Origin: Astropecten irregularis
Lineage: Eukaryota > Echinodermata > Asteroidea > Paxillosida > Astropectinidae
Assembly: GCA_963971285.1 (NCBI GenBank)
Contig: OZ020246.1
Location: 14,925,217-14,989,216 of the forward strand
DNA length: 64,000 nucleotides
Direction: 5' to 3'
Part shown: piece after piece, positions 1-12,013 of the stretch
Layout: each line of letters opens with the position of its first letter
Numbering within the stretch: the stretch's first letter is position 1
The notes under the pieces: generated by a model
Databases searched by the model: none
Seen by the model: only the letters and a program-made list of their open reading frames with translations
What the model was told of the DNA's origin: nothing
Program-made: the position numbers and the translations under genes

Positions 1-300
1 TGCCTATAACTTACAGGGTAAAAAAGATGGTGATGGTAGAAACATCCGTTAAAATTGCTTGCCTGAAATGCTGTATTTATCCAGAAAAGAGTAAAATCAA
101 TTACCCCAAAACAATTTTTGATCTGAGGGAGATCAAAACTTCTGTGAACAGATTTTTTTAAATGCTGTGAGTGTTTTTCACTGTTTTCTCAAAAAGTGGC
201 CACCGATATGGGTTGGGAATTTCACAGATGTTTTTTATCGTATCTTTTTCCATGAAGATGCATTTCTTTGACAAAAACTAAAGTATGGAATTACCTTTAA
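1..300 (+). mobile_element. TTAAAGG MITE, subfamily A (left end outside window)
   Basis: The right end is intact and finishes in ttacctttaa at 300. The left inverted end lies outside the window. The interior carries the A landmarks in order: ttacagggta, gatggtagaaac, gcctgaaatgctg, tttatccagaaa, a GATC hairpin near 120-137, and ctgttttctcaaaaagtgg. The orientation defined as plus is that of the full copy at 10663-11040. It has no coding capacity. Confidence 0.8.
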
Positions 301-372
301 AAGTAGCGGAGCCATAAAATGAATAAAATGAATAGGATAATGCAAAATGTGATATTTTACCCTTGATCAATG

Positions 373-737
373 TTAAAGGTAGTATCAAACTATGGTCAGA
401 AACCAAAACAGAAATGTTCACAGATTTACGTATAACTTAAAGGGTATGAAGATGGTAATAGTAGAAACATACCGTTAAAATTTGTTCGCATGAAATTGTG
501 TATTTATCCAGAAAATAGTAAAACAATGACCGAAAATCTTTTTGATCTTTTAAAAGATCAAAAATAAAAGAGAAAAGACTTCAGAAACTTAAGCTGTTTT
601 TCACTGTTTTCTCAAAAAAAGTGGGCACCGTATGGGACTGAAATTTTCACAGATGACTGTTACTGTATCTGTCTTGGTATTGTTGCCCATGAATCTGTAT
701 TTCTTTGACAAAAACCAAAGTATGATACTACCTTTAA
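373..737 (+). mobile_element. TTAAAGG MITE, subfamily A, full length
   Basis: The element starts TTAAAGGTAGTATCA and ends TACTACCTTTAA. These ends are inverted repeats with a few substitutions. A central palindrome (gatcttttaaaagatc near 543-558) splits it into two arms. Both outer ends are TTAA, consistent with a TTAA target. The right end lies 2-5 kb from three more copies, so this part of the window is a local cluster. Confidence 0.85.
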
Positions 738-1956
738 CAACTTAGAGAATGGCTATTTTGATATTGTGCACAAGATATGATGCCTGATATGTTGTCCCAG
801 TGCACTTGATGACATTCACGCCTTGAGTATGATGGGCCCAGCGTGTGTGTGTGTGCGCACCGCACTGCTATAGCTGATGTGTACCGTCTGTTAATAGCGT
901 TCCAATAGAATGGAAATTGTAACTCCCTTACCTCACCTATACAGACGCACAGTGTCACAAAGTATGAAATATTGATTTGCAAATATTAGTTTTCCAAGGC
1001 CCTGGCGCAGCAATGGGTTTTGGACATGGCTTTGCAAGTCAACCTATACCTTCCTTACCACCCCACCCCCCCCCCCCCCTGCTTTGCCTCCCCCCTCCCC
1101 CCACGCAGTCTCATGGCACGAGATTGAGCGCACACGCGTGAATCGTTCCACAATCCTCACACACGCATACGTACACATGCACAGTCGTCTGGTGCACGAC
1201 GACAACAACGGCGTGCCATGCGATGCGATGCGATGCGCGTTGAGCCGTTAATCTGCAATTTATCAATTATAATGCTATATTAATTGACAGGTTGAAATCA
1301 TGCATTCAGGCTGCGTCAGACTTTTTTTTTTGGTTGCGTCAGATTTTTTCGTTCTCACCCTTCAATGTTCTTCATTCTTTTTTCTTTTCTTTTTCCCGTT
1401 TGCCTTCGTTTGCTGTCAAGAGGACACCGTATTATATACCTCATGGCCACTTGATTAAAAAACATTCTCAAAGTCAAAAAGAGCAGAAGCGTAATCTTTT
1501 ATTTTTCAGCTAGTCTCATAGCGTGAGATCTTTAGCTGTATTTACACGGCCAGGATCCCCTCATCTCGCCATCCTGCCCTTTTCCTGGATATCCTCTCTC
1601 TCCGTCTCTCTCTCTCTTTCTTTCTTTCTCTCGCTCCCGGAGTCCCGTCTCTGTTCCACCGATTAGGGAATCATTCTTGTGTGTACAGATAATTTCAGAA
1701 TGGTATTATTTTTAATTTCTCCTGGGAAGGCCCTGGTGGCTGAGAATTAATTGCATCAAGGCATGGAATTACCACGTGGGTCTCAGTTCCCATGTGTGAT
1801 AAGCAGCACCGTGTACGTATACGTATGATACACGTTAAATGCCCAGATATGAATCCATACTCCATTCATTCATTCATTCATTCAAATTCAATAGATAGGT
1901 GATGATGATTTTATTTTTTTTTGGTTGGAGATTTCAAATGTTTCTGTCAAGCTTGG
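738..1956. other. Repeat-poor spacer with simple-sequence tracts
   Basis: No exon or MITE was recognised. The stretch holds a short GT run (about 845-857), a C-rich tract including a long poly-C run (about 1055-1078), three tandem ATGCG units (about 1217-1237), a CT-rich stretch (about 1588-1640) and an ATTC array (about 1863-1884). Short open frames here are AT- or CT-biased and resemble no known protein. Confidence 0.5.
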
Positions 1957-2205
1957 TGCCAATTTCATGGTCCTGCTTAGCAGAAAAAAGTTGCTAACCA
2001 TGAAATTTCTCTCGTAATGATAAAAACAGGATTAACAACTAAATTTCCATGTGTTGTGTATCGCTTGTGATTGTTCTTTGGCTGTTGTTCGCTGACCATG
2101 AATATCAAATGGAATTTTTAATGGTGGTTTGTTTTATTGCACAGCAAGACATTTTGTGCTAAGCAATTTTTTTTCTGTGCTTAACAGCTCCATGAAATTG
2201 GCCCC
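1957..2205 (-). mobile_element. Family D MITE
   Basis: The left end reads gccaatttcatgg and the right end ccatgaaattggcccc, an inverted pair. Internal landmarks are ctaaatttccatgtg, gttctttggctgttg and gaccatgaatatcaaatgg. The copies at 40672, 41201 and 44526 share them. No clean target duplication could be read at this copy, so the superfamily is not assigned. Confidence 0.75.
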
Positions 2206-2280
2206 TGCTGGAATGTTTAGCTGATTCTGTGATCGTGTGTGAAGTTTTTTTCAGTCCAAAATGTATATTTACAAGCCTGG

Positions 2281-2608
2281 TTAAAGGTAGTATCATACTT
2301 TGGTAGCATACCGAAACATAAATCCTCACAGATTTACCTATAACTTACAGGGTACAAAGATGTTGATGATAGAAATATACCGTTAAAATTATTCTGCCTG
2401 AAATACTGTATTTATCCAGAAAAGAGTAAAACCAATGACCACAATTTTGATCTTCAAAAGATTATCAATAATAACAGTGAAAAGATTATTTAAAAATACT
2501 GTGGGCGTTTTTCACTGTTTTCTCAAAAAGTGGTCAACCTATGGGACTGGGAATTTCACAGATGACTGTTACTGTATCTTTCTCGATATTTCTGCCCATG
2601 AATCTGGG
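2281..2608 (+). mobile_element. TTAAAGG MITE, subfamily A, right end missing
   Basis: It starts TTAAAGGTAGTATCATAC and follows the A consensus to gcccatgaatctg near 2605, then stops. The terminal 30-40 bp including the right inverted end are absent. The break could be a deletion or a later rearrangement. Confidence 0.8.
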
Positions 2609-2841
2609 CAAACTCATCATTTGAGTTGTTGTCTCATTTGTTTGGATAAATACGTATGGGGAAAATAGCTAGAGGACTGTGAGTGTGTTTTTTAATATAT
2701 TTTTGTTCAACTTACGAAACCAGATACGACCTTTTTGCGTACTGAGTTACCCTTAATATGTGCCAGTTATGAGATCAAAATAATCTTGTTTATTTGGAAG
2801 TGATTTCTAGGAAATTGAATTTTGGTGAATTTGTCCGGCAC

Positions 2842-3225
2842 TTAAAGGCATTGCATACGTTTGGTAATGACTCTGAACATTTATGGCAATAAAAACTTAC
2901 TTGGTGAGAAGTACAGCTGCTTTGGATAGTATAATGCATATTGAGAAACGTTCAATTCGAAGTACCGCGGTTATGGAAAAATATGTCACTTTTTATCTCC
3001 AAAAATTATGAATCTGAGAAGCGTTATGGCCGTAACGCTTCTCAGCTATTGACTTACTGTTATCTGGCGTTAAATAACCGGTCTGGTTTGTCGCCAAAAT
3101 CTCACAAACGCTACCACCTTTTGAATTGAAACTTTCACAGGTTAGTTTTATGGTATATATATACAATTATATTGGTTTGAAACAAACAATAGGCTCAAAT
3201 TACCAAACGTATGCAACCCCTTTAA
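2842..3225. mobile_element. TTAAAGG MITE, subfamily T, full length
   Basis: The ends form 27-bp inverted repeats with two mismatches: TTAAAGGCATTGCATACG on the left, matched by CGTATGCAACCCCTTTAA on the right. The interior is unlike A and B, but the outer TTAAAGG and TTAA target are shared. A strong internal palindrome with 13-bp arms sits at 3014-3045. Frames across the element are short and not recognisable. Confidence 0.8.
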
Positions 3226-4277
3226 CGTCAGTTGGCAGTGTGATACTGAAGACTGTAACAGAGTTTAAGCTTCTAAGTAAAATCTGTATTTTTTATTGTC
3301 GCATCAATTGTATGATTTTCTTTTCGTCAGAAAAGGTGTGCCATGCTAGTTACATTATAAGTTGCATATCACAACATTGTCTTGCAATGTGAAATCTGGA
3401 TATTGTTTGAAATGGACGTATGTTTGTAGTCATCTTGATGAAATCTGTAGAATTGTTTTCTCAGCGAAGAGTTATCTGAACGGAATCTTATCAAGGAATC
3501 TTTAAGAGGCGTAAATAATAAGTCCATCACCTTCCAACTTTGAATGTTTTAAGTTAACCGGACCAAAGTCTAAGGCGCTTAGGCCTGTACAGTGGCTATA
3601 AATTTCACAACCTCTACACACCTCCCCCCTCCTACCCTCCCATGGATGGCTACTCAGCTATACCACGGTGAGAATTAATTACCTAAATTCAGATCCCCTT
3701 GCATTGTGTGTGTGTATAGACAGAGGGAATCCCATCCCAGCGCCCAACCAAAAAAAAAAAAAAAAAAAAAAATATGATTTAGTAATTGATGCAGGGGACA
3801 TTGTTTTCGCTGCCTGATTAACTCGCAGGCAATTTCCTCTAAGCTCGGCGTTTTCTTCAAATTCGATGAATACATGATCAAGCGCCTCTTCATTGGTATT
3901 CATATTTTCAGGAAACAATCAAAAGCGGGTGGATGTCAAGGGGTATTATTGAGTTATAGCCGGCGGGTAATTAAATTTTGATTGCGAGGCAAGAAATAAA
4001 ATTCGTTTGCGGAGAGGTTGCTTGGTTGGTTGGTTGGGGGGGGGGGGGGTTGTTAGTTGGAGACTGATAGAGCAAAGAGTTTGCTTGGTTGAGTTTGGGC
4101 TGGTTGTTAGACTGAGACAATTGGCTGTCGGGATATAGACGCAGAAATCTCAGGAAACTGTAAATATGTCCTCGGGAAATAATGAATGCCAGACTCGTTT
4201 TTCTGTTTTTGTTTGTTCCAAAATAATTTTTTTTTTGGAGGTGGTTTCGGTGAGAAAAATCTTTGGTTTGCTTAATA
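3226..4277. other. Spacer with homopolymer tracts
   Basis: About 1 kb with no recognised repeat family or exon. It contains a poly-A run (about 3750-3771) and a GGTT run passing into poly-G (about 4023-4050). The open frames crossing these tracts are artefacts of the homopolymers. Confidence 0.4.
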
Positions 4278-4590
4278 TTAAAGGTACAGTACATGATTTG
4301 TAACATACCCAAACAGAAATGTTCACATTTACGTATAACTTTCAGGGTATGAAGACAGTGCTGGTAGAAACATACCGTTAAAATATTTCTGCCTGAAATG
4401 CTGTATTTATCCAGAAATTTTTCTTTCAAACAAAGAGCAAAAGCTGTTTGATCTCGGGGTAAGATCAAAACCATTCTTTATGACTGAAAAATTTATTGAA
4501 AAATGTAGTCAGGTTTTCGCTTTTTTCTCGTGACTCAGATGTCCGATTGAGCTCAAATTTTCACAGGTTTATTATTTCATGTACATTGAT
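4278..4590 (+). mobile_element. TTAAAGG MITE, subfamily B, right end missing
   Basis: The left end TTAAAGGTACAGTACATG is the B type. The interior shares the A/B core (ttcagggtatgaag, gcctgaaatgctg, tttatccagaaa), then changes to B-specific sequence (tctcgtgactcagatgtcc, cacaggtttattatttcatg). It stops about 60 bp before the expected right end, within gtacat near 4585. A 167-residue open frame on the minus strand here is an overlap with the repeat, not a gene. Confidence 0.75.
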
Positions 4591-4754
4591 TGATTTTTGT
4601 CTGATGGAGGTCATGCTGCTGCATGAGCAATCATGGTTTATAAGCTGTTCCAAGTATTTCTGTGGGTTTTTATTGAATTATGATGGATTCGGTACTAATT
4701 ATAACACTATAGCATTACTACATTAGCATTATTCAGCACCACAAACCATAGATC

Positions 4755-5060
4755 CTATAGCTGTGCAAGATAGCCTATTCTTTCAAAATCACGTGCCTGA
4801 GAAAGTACGCACAGGTGGCCATTTTATTAAGCAACTGTTTTCATTTGGCGTATGATTCTAGCCTAATAAATAATAATACTAGGGCTTAATAATCATAATA
4901 ATGATAATTGTTCGGGTGAAAGGTTAGTCTTAGTTACAACAGTTGAATATGATGTTTATACTATTACATCAGAAATAGCTCACTTGCTTCCTAAAATGGC
5001 GGCTGAATGATACTTCACTTTTTGGGCTATATACAGTGTAGGCTAGCTATCTTGCTACAC
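4755..5060 (+). mobile_element. Family K MITE
   Basis: The ends are degenerate inverted repeats (tgcaagatagcc on the left, ggctagctatcttgc on the right). There is a second, inner inverted pair: ggccattttattaagc and gcttcctaaaatggc. Two further copies lie at 27903 and 32021. The middle is AT-rich with aataataata runs. Superfamily unassigned. Confidence 0.65.
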
Positions 5061-5233
5061 ACTTTCATTGTTAGTGTTTGAATTTCACATTAACTGTGTG
5101 TTAAGTGTCATCCTTGTTTCATTTCTCCAATCATTTTGATTGCTGAATTTTGACGGATAATTTAGTTTTGTATTGGGGGGTTTCAGCTGATTTTGTAATA
5201 CTGGAAGTTACATTGGAAACAACTTTTTTTTCT

Positions 5234-5584
5234 TTAAAGGTAGTATCATACTTTGCGGGTAAGAAACCAAAACAGAAATGTTCACAGATTTACATATAAC
5301 TTATAGGGTATGAAGATGGTGGTGGTAAAACATTTTTTTGCCTGAAATGGTGTATTTATACAGAAATTAGTAAAACAACAACCGATCTTTTAAAAGATCA
5401 AAAATAAAAGAGAAAAGACTTCAGAAATACTGTGGCCGTTTTTCTGTTTTACCATTTTCTCAAAAAGTGGGCACCGTATTGGCCTGAAATTTTCACAGAT
5501 GACTGTTACTGTATCTTCCTTGATATTTTTGCCCATGAATCTGTAATTCCTTTGACAAAAACCCAAGTATGATATTACCTTTAA
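5234..5584 (+). mobile_element. TTAAAGG MITE, subfamily A, full length
   Basis: Both ends are present: TTAAAGGTAGTATCATAC and GTATGATATTACCTTTAA. A short deletion removes most of the segment between gtggtaaaacat and tgcctgaaatgg. The central gatcttttaaaagatc hairpin is intact near 5384-5400. Confidence 0.85.
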
Positions 5585-8500
5585 AAAGGATGAAAAATCA
5601 ACCATTAGAGATACAATCTTGATTTTTCCCTCAAATGGCAGAATAATTGTAGTTCTGTAGCATAATGCATTTTATATGTAACAAAATGCCAAAAAGTCAT
5701 TTGCTCTGTCATCTGACAGTCAAACCTCTAGTTTCTTCTTCTTCTTCTTTTCCTCTCAGATTTGCAAATTTGTCCTGTTCAAGAAAGTTGCAGTTTTGAG
5801 CTTGTTACTTGGCTGGATGATTTACCTCAAGGATTTTCTGTTAGACACAGAGAGAGAGAGAGGGAAAAAACGCCCGAATATTACATTAAATCCTGTGCTT
5901 CCCCTGTATCAAATAGAAGACGATGAAAAAAAAAAACGAGAAAAAGTAACGGCAGAATTCTCCCCATTTGATTTCTCTTCTTCCCCCATACCGACCGACC
6001 GACCGTAGCCGGCCATGCGAAGGATAGCCCCCGGCATAATTTCATAATTCAATAGTTTTGCTCGAGTGATTATAAAATGCCTAGCAGGCATTAAACGGGT
6101 TAGAAATAAGAAAATTATGGAATGCTGGCTTGTCAATCCGGCTAGGGGAACCACTGGAAACAGTTTAATATTGACTTAATCAAATTTGTCGATACCCAGC
6201 CTATGGTCGCATGATTTTTAATTTCGCCTACGTGGAAAGGTTTATTTTTCTTTTTCAGATGGTAATTTTCTGCCATTTTCTTTTTCTTTTTCTTTTTTTG
6301 TTAGAGGATTCCTTTCTTTTTTTTTCTTCTTCTTTTTTTTTTTTAACCCGTCCTCCCTTCTTTCCGCTTCCCCGTCAACGTCTTGTGTTTTTCTTCGTTC
6401 GGGGAAGGTCCCATCCCCTGAGGGAATTCAGTGAAGAAAATATTTATACACCGGGCAAAAGGGAAATAAATTAAATTTTGTCACAAAACAACTGCATTCA
6501 GAGTACATGTGTTGCATCTCGCTTGCCCGGGCTCATCCTGGAAGACTGTTGAATTTAATTCACATTACACATTTGGGGCGGATTTTTTTTGTTTCCACCG
6601 CCGTCGTGCCAAGTGGTGTTTTTTTGGGCAGAAATGTTCACCATTTTATTTGTGAAGAACTCGGGTTGTCAGTTTTTAACATTTGTGCAATGATGAGTGT
6701 ATGACTTTGACAAAATTCTTCTTTTTTTCATTCAATATTTGTTATTTATTGTTGATTATGGTATAAATAAGTCTGAATCGATTCAATTGATTCATTAGTT
6801 GCTGTTTGTTGTTGTTGGAAATAAAAATGCCTGGTTATCTTTAATCCCAACAATTGTTTTTTAAGGCATAACAACAAAAGTGGTGAGGATAATGTTTTCC
6901 CCATCCCAACTTCTCTGTGTGTCTCTGTCAAGAGTTTTTATCTTTGCTGAAATACAAATTTACAAAAAATGAATATTGAGGAAGAGAACCTACAAAAGAG
7001 CAAATACAGGTTCTGTGTAAGCTTGCGACATAATAGCAATTAGCATGCCAGTCACAGTAGTAAGTGGACGTGATGTGTGTGTATACACAATGTAATTCCA
7101 ACTATATGAAATCCATGTAGAGTACTTGGTTCTCAACAAGTTACTGATCAAATACTGAGTTTAGTTTGCGTATTTCTACACAGCCTGTCCGTCCGTAGCG
7201 GTGGCAGCAGCAACCCCGGCCCCGTGTATTATTCCCCTATCTCCCTTAAGATACCTCCCGCCTTGCTGTGAGACTGTTTATTCTGGTAACTGTATCCAGC
7301 CCGAAATATGACAGAGTCGTGCCCCGAATCCATACAGGTACGTCGATCTGTTTCCCTATCATCCGGCCAGAAGATGGTCCAGAAAGCCGGGCCCTGGGCC
7401 ATCCTGGCATTCCCTATATACCCAATACCGGAGCAGGACCTCGGCCTCTGCGGCATCAGGTACCAGTAGCGCAACCCTATAGCATCTTGATATCCCATTC
7501 AATATTATATCCATATAGCTTCAAACCCGGGACCCAACATATGATCTCGTCAGTGCCTGCTAGCGCTGCCCCGCTAATGTTATTTGCAGCTACTTGGCTT
7601 TCCTCTCCTCCCCTGTGTGAAATCAGTGGGTCCCATGATGATGGTGCGGACCGGGGCTAACCCCCCAGGGGGGTAGGGGGTAGGGAAGAGACTTGAGGGA
7701 GAAGAAGAAGAAGAAATAGGGGTAGAGAGATGAGAAAGACCCGGAACCTGTTTAGAGATCTTCCATCCCCGGCATGCGGCGCACGCGAGGCCCCCCTTGT
7801 ATATATATTTTGCAAGTTGTGTACGTAGTGCATACACGTACATACAGCTACATGCACGGCATGGCCAGTTGAGACCATTTATCGACTGGTACCCATCCTA
7901 CGGGCCATCACTATTATTACCTGCAATTGCTCAGACATGCGAGGGGGATAGATATATATTATTGTTCTGCTCTTTTGCTCTGGGTCCCTGAGACCCGGGC
8001 ACACTGGCACAGGACACAGGTAACATAGCTTCCAGGTACATGTCAAATCCTGTGTGTTGTTGTCTCTTGTTCATGAAATTTTTTTTTTGTTCTTTGAGCA
8101 ACAGGTTTGTGGGAAAGACTGAATCATGAGGGGAGTCTATGGTGTAGTCTAGCTGTGAGTTATTTGTAATTTCTCACTTTTTGACTTGGCGTTCATTTTT
8201 TGCACCTGCGATTGGTGTCAGTATATGTTATTCAACACAGGAATGAGATGATAACATTCTGTGTGGAACAGCATTGACATTTCAACGGAATATCAGAATT
8301 TTAGTCATAAAATTTAGCAATATGGGAATTTTGTTTTTCTTCGCACTGATTTTATGTCGGAATATTAGACAATTTAGTAAATTTATTATAAAATGAAAAT
8401 TCAACCTGTTCTGGAGAGTGATAAAACTGGGTAAAATGAATTACAAGTTGTAAAAAGTTATTTGTTTGTTGAGAATACAGACATGAGTTATTATACAAGA

Positions 8501-8790
8501 ACTCTTTTTGTAAGACCCTCTTATATACAGAGTACGTCTTATAACGACATATTTATTTCAAACAGTGGCAGTGCGTGAGGTCTCCCAAAACTTGGGTCCT
8601 TTTTCAAACCTCGACTATGGCTCAGTGTACTTGATTCAAGTTCCGTACCATTTGTTTTATTTCACAGTCTGCTTAGTGATTACCTGTGGCTAATTACTCG
8701 TCTTTGTTTATAATCATCTGGGATTTTCAAAATTTGAAATAAGAATTTTTGTCTGAAAATTATTCTAAGTTTTTAAAACAAGTGATAAAT
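5585..8790. other. Repeat-poor block with GC-richer centre
   Basis: This 3.2 kb stretch lacks the MITE families of the flanks, apart from a possible family C scrap at 8596-8632 (tcaaacctcgactatggctc). It has a TTC array (5731-5750), CT-rich tracts (about 6280-6350), a smooth single-copy stretch near 5985-6205, and a GC-richer part near 7180-7900. A 130-residue open frame at 7268-7660 resembles no known protein. A regulatory role is possible but unproven. Confidence 0.35.
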
Positions 8791-8965
8791 CTCTAAAAGT
8801 ACCAAATACTAAAAATTACTACAAGTAGTATGCTGAAGTACTCGGTACTCAAGGTATTTGGATTTCATACACAAATAGTACTTTGTAGTACTGGGTACTC
8901 TTTACAATCTCATTCTGACAGTACTACAAAATACTAAATAGTAAAATTTAGTATATGGTACCTAG
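8791..8965. repeat. AGTACT-rich palindromic cluster
   Basis: Repeated variants of agtactac, gtagtact and gggtact are packed in both orientations, for example agtactttgtagtactgggt near 8877-8896. The dense self-complementarity suggests a decayed foldback MITE. No clean ends or target duplication can be read. Confidence 0.5.
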
Positions 8966-9000
8966 TAATGGAAAGCATTTTGCGCTGTTAGGGTTATTTA

Positions 9001-9135
9001 AACTGCTGCAAACTGCTCATCAACCCAAATACTGACCTGAAAATGTATAAAATGCTTCGAGTTAGGAGGGCCTGACGTTTCGATCCTGAATGTCAGTCCT
9101 TCTTACCTCCACCTCCAAGCATTTCAAATTTATGA
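9001..9135 (-). repeat. Repeat I copy, minus orientation
   Basis: It reads aactgctgcaaactgctcat, then gttaggagggcctgacgttt, then cgatcctgaatgtcag. This is the reverse of the I unit at 10015-10120. The hairpin half after cgatcctg is damaged. Confidence 0.65.
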
Positions 9136-10014
9136 ATTGAAATCACTCAAAGATTTTTTTCTATCACAAATGAGACTTAAAGACAATAATAATGGCATCA
9201 GCTGAAATGGATATAAATACGAACCTAATATCAACGACATAATATAAAAAAAACCAAGATAAATTAATTAAAAGTGCTTTTGCAGTCATAGCCATCTTGA
9301 GACTCCCTTATTTAGTTTAATTACCAACACAGTCAAATAATATATCTCAACACATGGCCATTAGCACAATGGTCTTGGCTTTCTGAACATGCATCGATAT
9401 TGTGCCCTTTGATATTCTTTGACTGGAAATGCCCAATTAGACATTTAGAAATAATTCCCATTGTCAATAAAGTTATTTCATCGGTACAAATTGATCACTG
9501 GGGAGTCTGAATATCCTGTAAAAATGGGATCTTAGAAAAGACATAAGCCATTAAGGAGACGTTTGAGTCCTCCAGCAACTATTTCTAGAGTAGACATATC
9601 GTTAATGGTTGCTAATACAATAATATTACATCTTAGAATCCATGACTTTTATGGATGAATTAGTTTTTATAAAGATACGTTGTATTAGACGTATTATAGA
9701 AGAATGACATCAAAACAAATGTTCTTTATAACCCAAGTTCTTTTTTTTTTTAAATGACTCCCCTGTGTGTTTTTTTTTCTGTCATTGTCAAAATGACTTT
9801 AATCTTTTTTCATGGTAATTGATAACTATTCTTTACATTTCTGGTTCTTTATTACTTACATTCCAGTGCAGACTATTACTCAAGGTACATTTGCTGAAAG
9901 CTACTCAGGAGAATATCTCAAATTTTATTCTATGATGACTATTATTTTCCATGATGTGCAACTAAATTTTGCCACAGCAAGAGTATAGAAAAACAAACAG
10001 ACAAAGCCTTAGAG
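9136..10014. other. AT-rich spacer
   Basis: No repeat family, exon or RNA gene was recognised. The two flanking I copies point toward each other across this roughly 0.9 kb stretch, which could therefore be the inside of a larger element. No coding frame supports that idea. Confidence 0.35.
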
Positions 10015-10120
10015 AAAGAGTCTGCTAGGATCGAAACGTCAGGCCCTCCTAACTCCAAGCATTTTATACATTTCAGATCATTGTTTTGGCTAATGAGCAG
10101 TTTGCTGCAGTAAATTACTT
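10015..10120 (+). repeat. Repeat I copy, plus orientation
   Basis: It has the unit layout agccttagagaaag, tctgctaggatcgaaacgtc, aggccctcctaactccaagc, catttcagatcattg and atgagcagtttgctgcag. It runs straight into a family C fragment through an A-rich stretch at about 10120-10145. Confidence 0.7.
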
Positions 10121-10139
10121 GTAAAAACAAAAAACAAAA

Positions 10140-10246
10140 AAAGGAAAACAGAGCTTCAGCTTCAATGAAAAACCACAACCTATATTTCTAGCACATGGAT
10201 GTCAGAGCTGGAGCCTTGAGCCTAAGCCTCCGTTTCGTAAACGCCC
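10140..10246 (-). mobile_element. Family C MITE, right half only
   Basis: It runs from aaaacagagcttcagcttc to the C end tccgtttcgtaaacgccc, followed by TA. The left half is missing. The GAGCCT array is short and interrupted (gagccttgagcctaagcc). Confidence 0.7.
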
Positions 10247-10662
10247 TACATTATAACAGCAGGCAATGTATGTGTTATCAATCCTCTTCCCATGTTTGGA
10301 TGGATGGAGTAGGGGGAGGGGAGAGGCGGGGTCACCCCCACTGTCTAATCTCTCTGTTGATTGTTGATGATTGATCATACATTCTCAGTGTTTGAAATAC
10401 ACGTCATCGGAGAGGAAATTGCCTTTTTCTGTAAATTTTGGTTGATGTCATCCCTGATCGCAGACAAGTCAAGTTGATTGGACTGAGACATTACAATCCA
10501 TAACTGAATTGATTTCATACAGGAATGCCGAGAAGATGAAACTGGTTTTTGTTTTTTTTGGCCCGTAGTGCTGACAGAACCGAGAGCTCAACCAGGAAGA
10601 ACTCGGGCTTTATACCGTGCTTTGATTTTTTTTCGGGGGAACACGCACTTCCTCACCTGATA
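10247..10662. other. Spacer
   Basis: It includes a G-rich stretch (about 10308-10335) and otherwise ordinary sequence. No gene or family member was recognised. Confidence 0.35.
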
Positions 10663-11040
10663 TTAAAGGTACTATCATACTTTGGTAGCATACCGAAACA
10701 GAAATCTTCACAGATTTACCCACAACGGGGCCACAACTTACAGGGTATAAAGATGGTGATGGTAGAAACTTACTGTTAAAATTTGTCTGCCTGAAATGCT
10801 GTATTTATCCAGAAAAGAGTAAAACCAATGACTAAAAACAAATTTGATTTCAGAAGATCAAACATAGGCCTAATGGTGACAAGATTTTCAAAAGTATTGT
10901 GGGCGTTTTTCACTGTTTTCTCTGTTTTCACTGTATGGGACTGGAAATTTCACCGATGACTGTTACTGTATCTTCCTTGATAATTTTGCCCATGAATCTG
11001 CATTTCTTTGACAAAAACCAAAGTATGATATTACCTTTAA
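10663..11040 (+). mobile_element. TTAAAGG MITE, subfamily A, reference full copy
   Basis: This 378-bp copy has ends TTAAAGGTACTATCATAC and GTATGATATTACCTTTAA, inverted over about 24 bp with one mismatch. It is used here to define plus orientation. A short insertion duplicates part of acccacaacggggccacaac near 10720-10737. Part of the usual ctcaaaaagtgggcacc segment is replaced near 10920. Confidence 0.88.
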
Positions 11041-12013
11041 GGGGACTGTGCAATAGGAGTATTACAGTTTGAACATGTGCAAAAAGGCAGCTGTTTTATA
11101 GGGCCTGTGATTTTTATACCCACTTCCACAATTAACTGTTTCAGGGTTAACAACAGGTTTTTTGGTTTGTATGCTAATTAGAATTTCCATATTCATGAGC
11201 AAAACTGTGATGTCATTGAGGTAACTGAGAGCAGTAACCAAATTGATCTGTGCACAAAAAGTTCGGGTTGTTTTAGGTTTTCTGACTGACCTTTTTTAGG
11301 TTTTTATGCTGAAAATATTCCTTTCACTCAACCGATGGTGTAATGTTTTTTTTGCCAAACCATTTTTGTGGCTCAAGTTTGCCTTTTTGCTGTTGGATCC
11401 TTAAATGAGCATGTATGTAACATCCCCCATTTTGCGAAGCAATTCAAAGGAAAACCAAATGCTGGGTTTGAACTAAAAATAAAATAAGACTTTGCCATAC
11501 ATTATCTGTCAGTAAATTCTCTGTATGCAATAAAATGACTTGACTGAAAAAAGGCCCTCTCTTTGATGTCTTTGTTTTAACCTTTCACGGTAGATGTTTT
11601 TTTCATAAGTCCGTAACGCTGATGAGAATTCGAGCATTGTGTCATTGTAAATCATTTTCAAGCCATAATTGAACGCGCATGCATGGACCTTGTCTCTTTG
11701 CAAGCAATTAGGCAGTAGTGTATATTAACTGAGATGCATTGTTTATTTATTGGGAAAAATGACTAATTGGTAGCTATTTATCTTGTCTTGTCTTGTTTTT
11801 TTTCTGTTCTGGTTTTTTTTTTTGGTGCACCTGAGGTGTCGTCTTACGTGCTTCTCGGCGCATCAATCCGAGGACGTCACAATTTATGAAAAATAGCAAT
11901 GTTTGTCTTACGCGTGATTAGCTTTTTATGAAGCTTGTGTATGGTTTATGTTTTAGTTTCCATGTTTCTGTACTTGAGCTTACAATGGTCTTACTGTAGC
12001 ATGGGAAGGTTTG
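11041..12013. other. AT-rich spacer
   Basis: About 1 kb with no recognised family or exon. It has short TCTTG repeats and poly-T near 11778-11822. Confidence 0.35.

Noticed and set aside
3971..4474. 167-residue minus-strand frame
   Set aside because: Its N-terminal half overlaps the B MITE at 4278 and it crosses a poly-G tract, so it is not a credible gene.
7268..7660. 130-residue frame in the GC-richer stretch
   Set aside because: It has no recognisable domain, and the internal gtacgt and gtacca sites are not matched with acceptors. GC bias alone can open such a frame.
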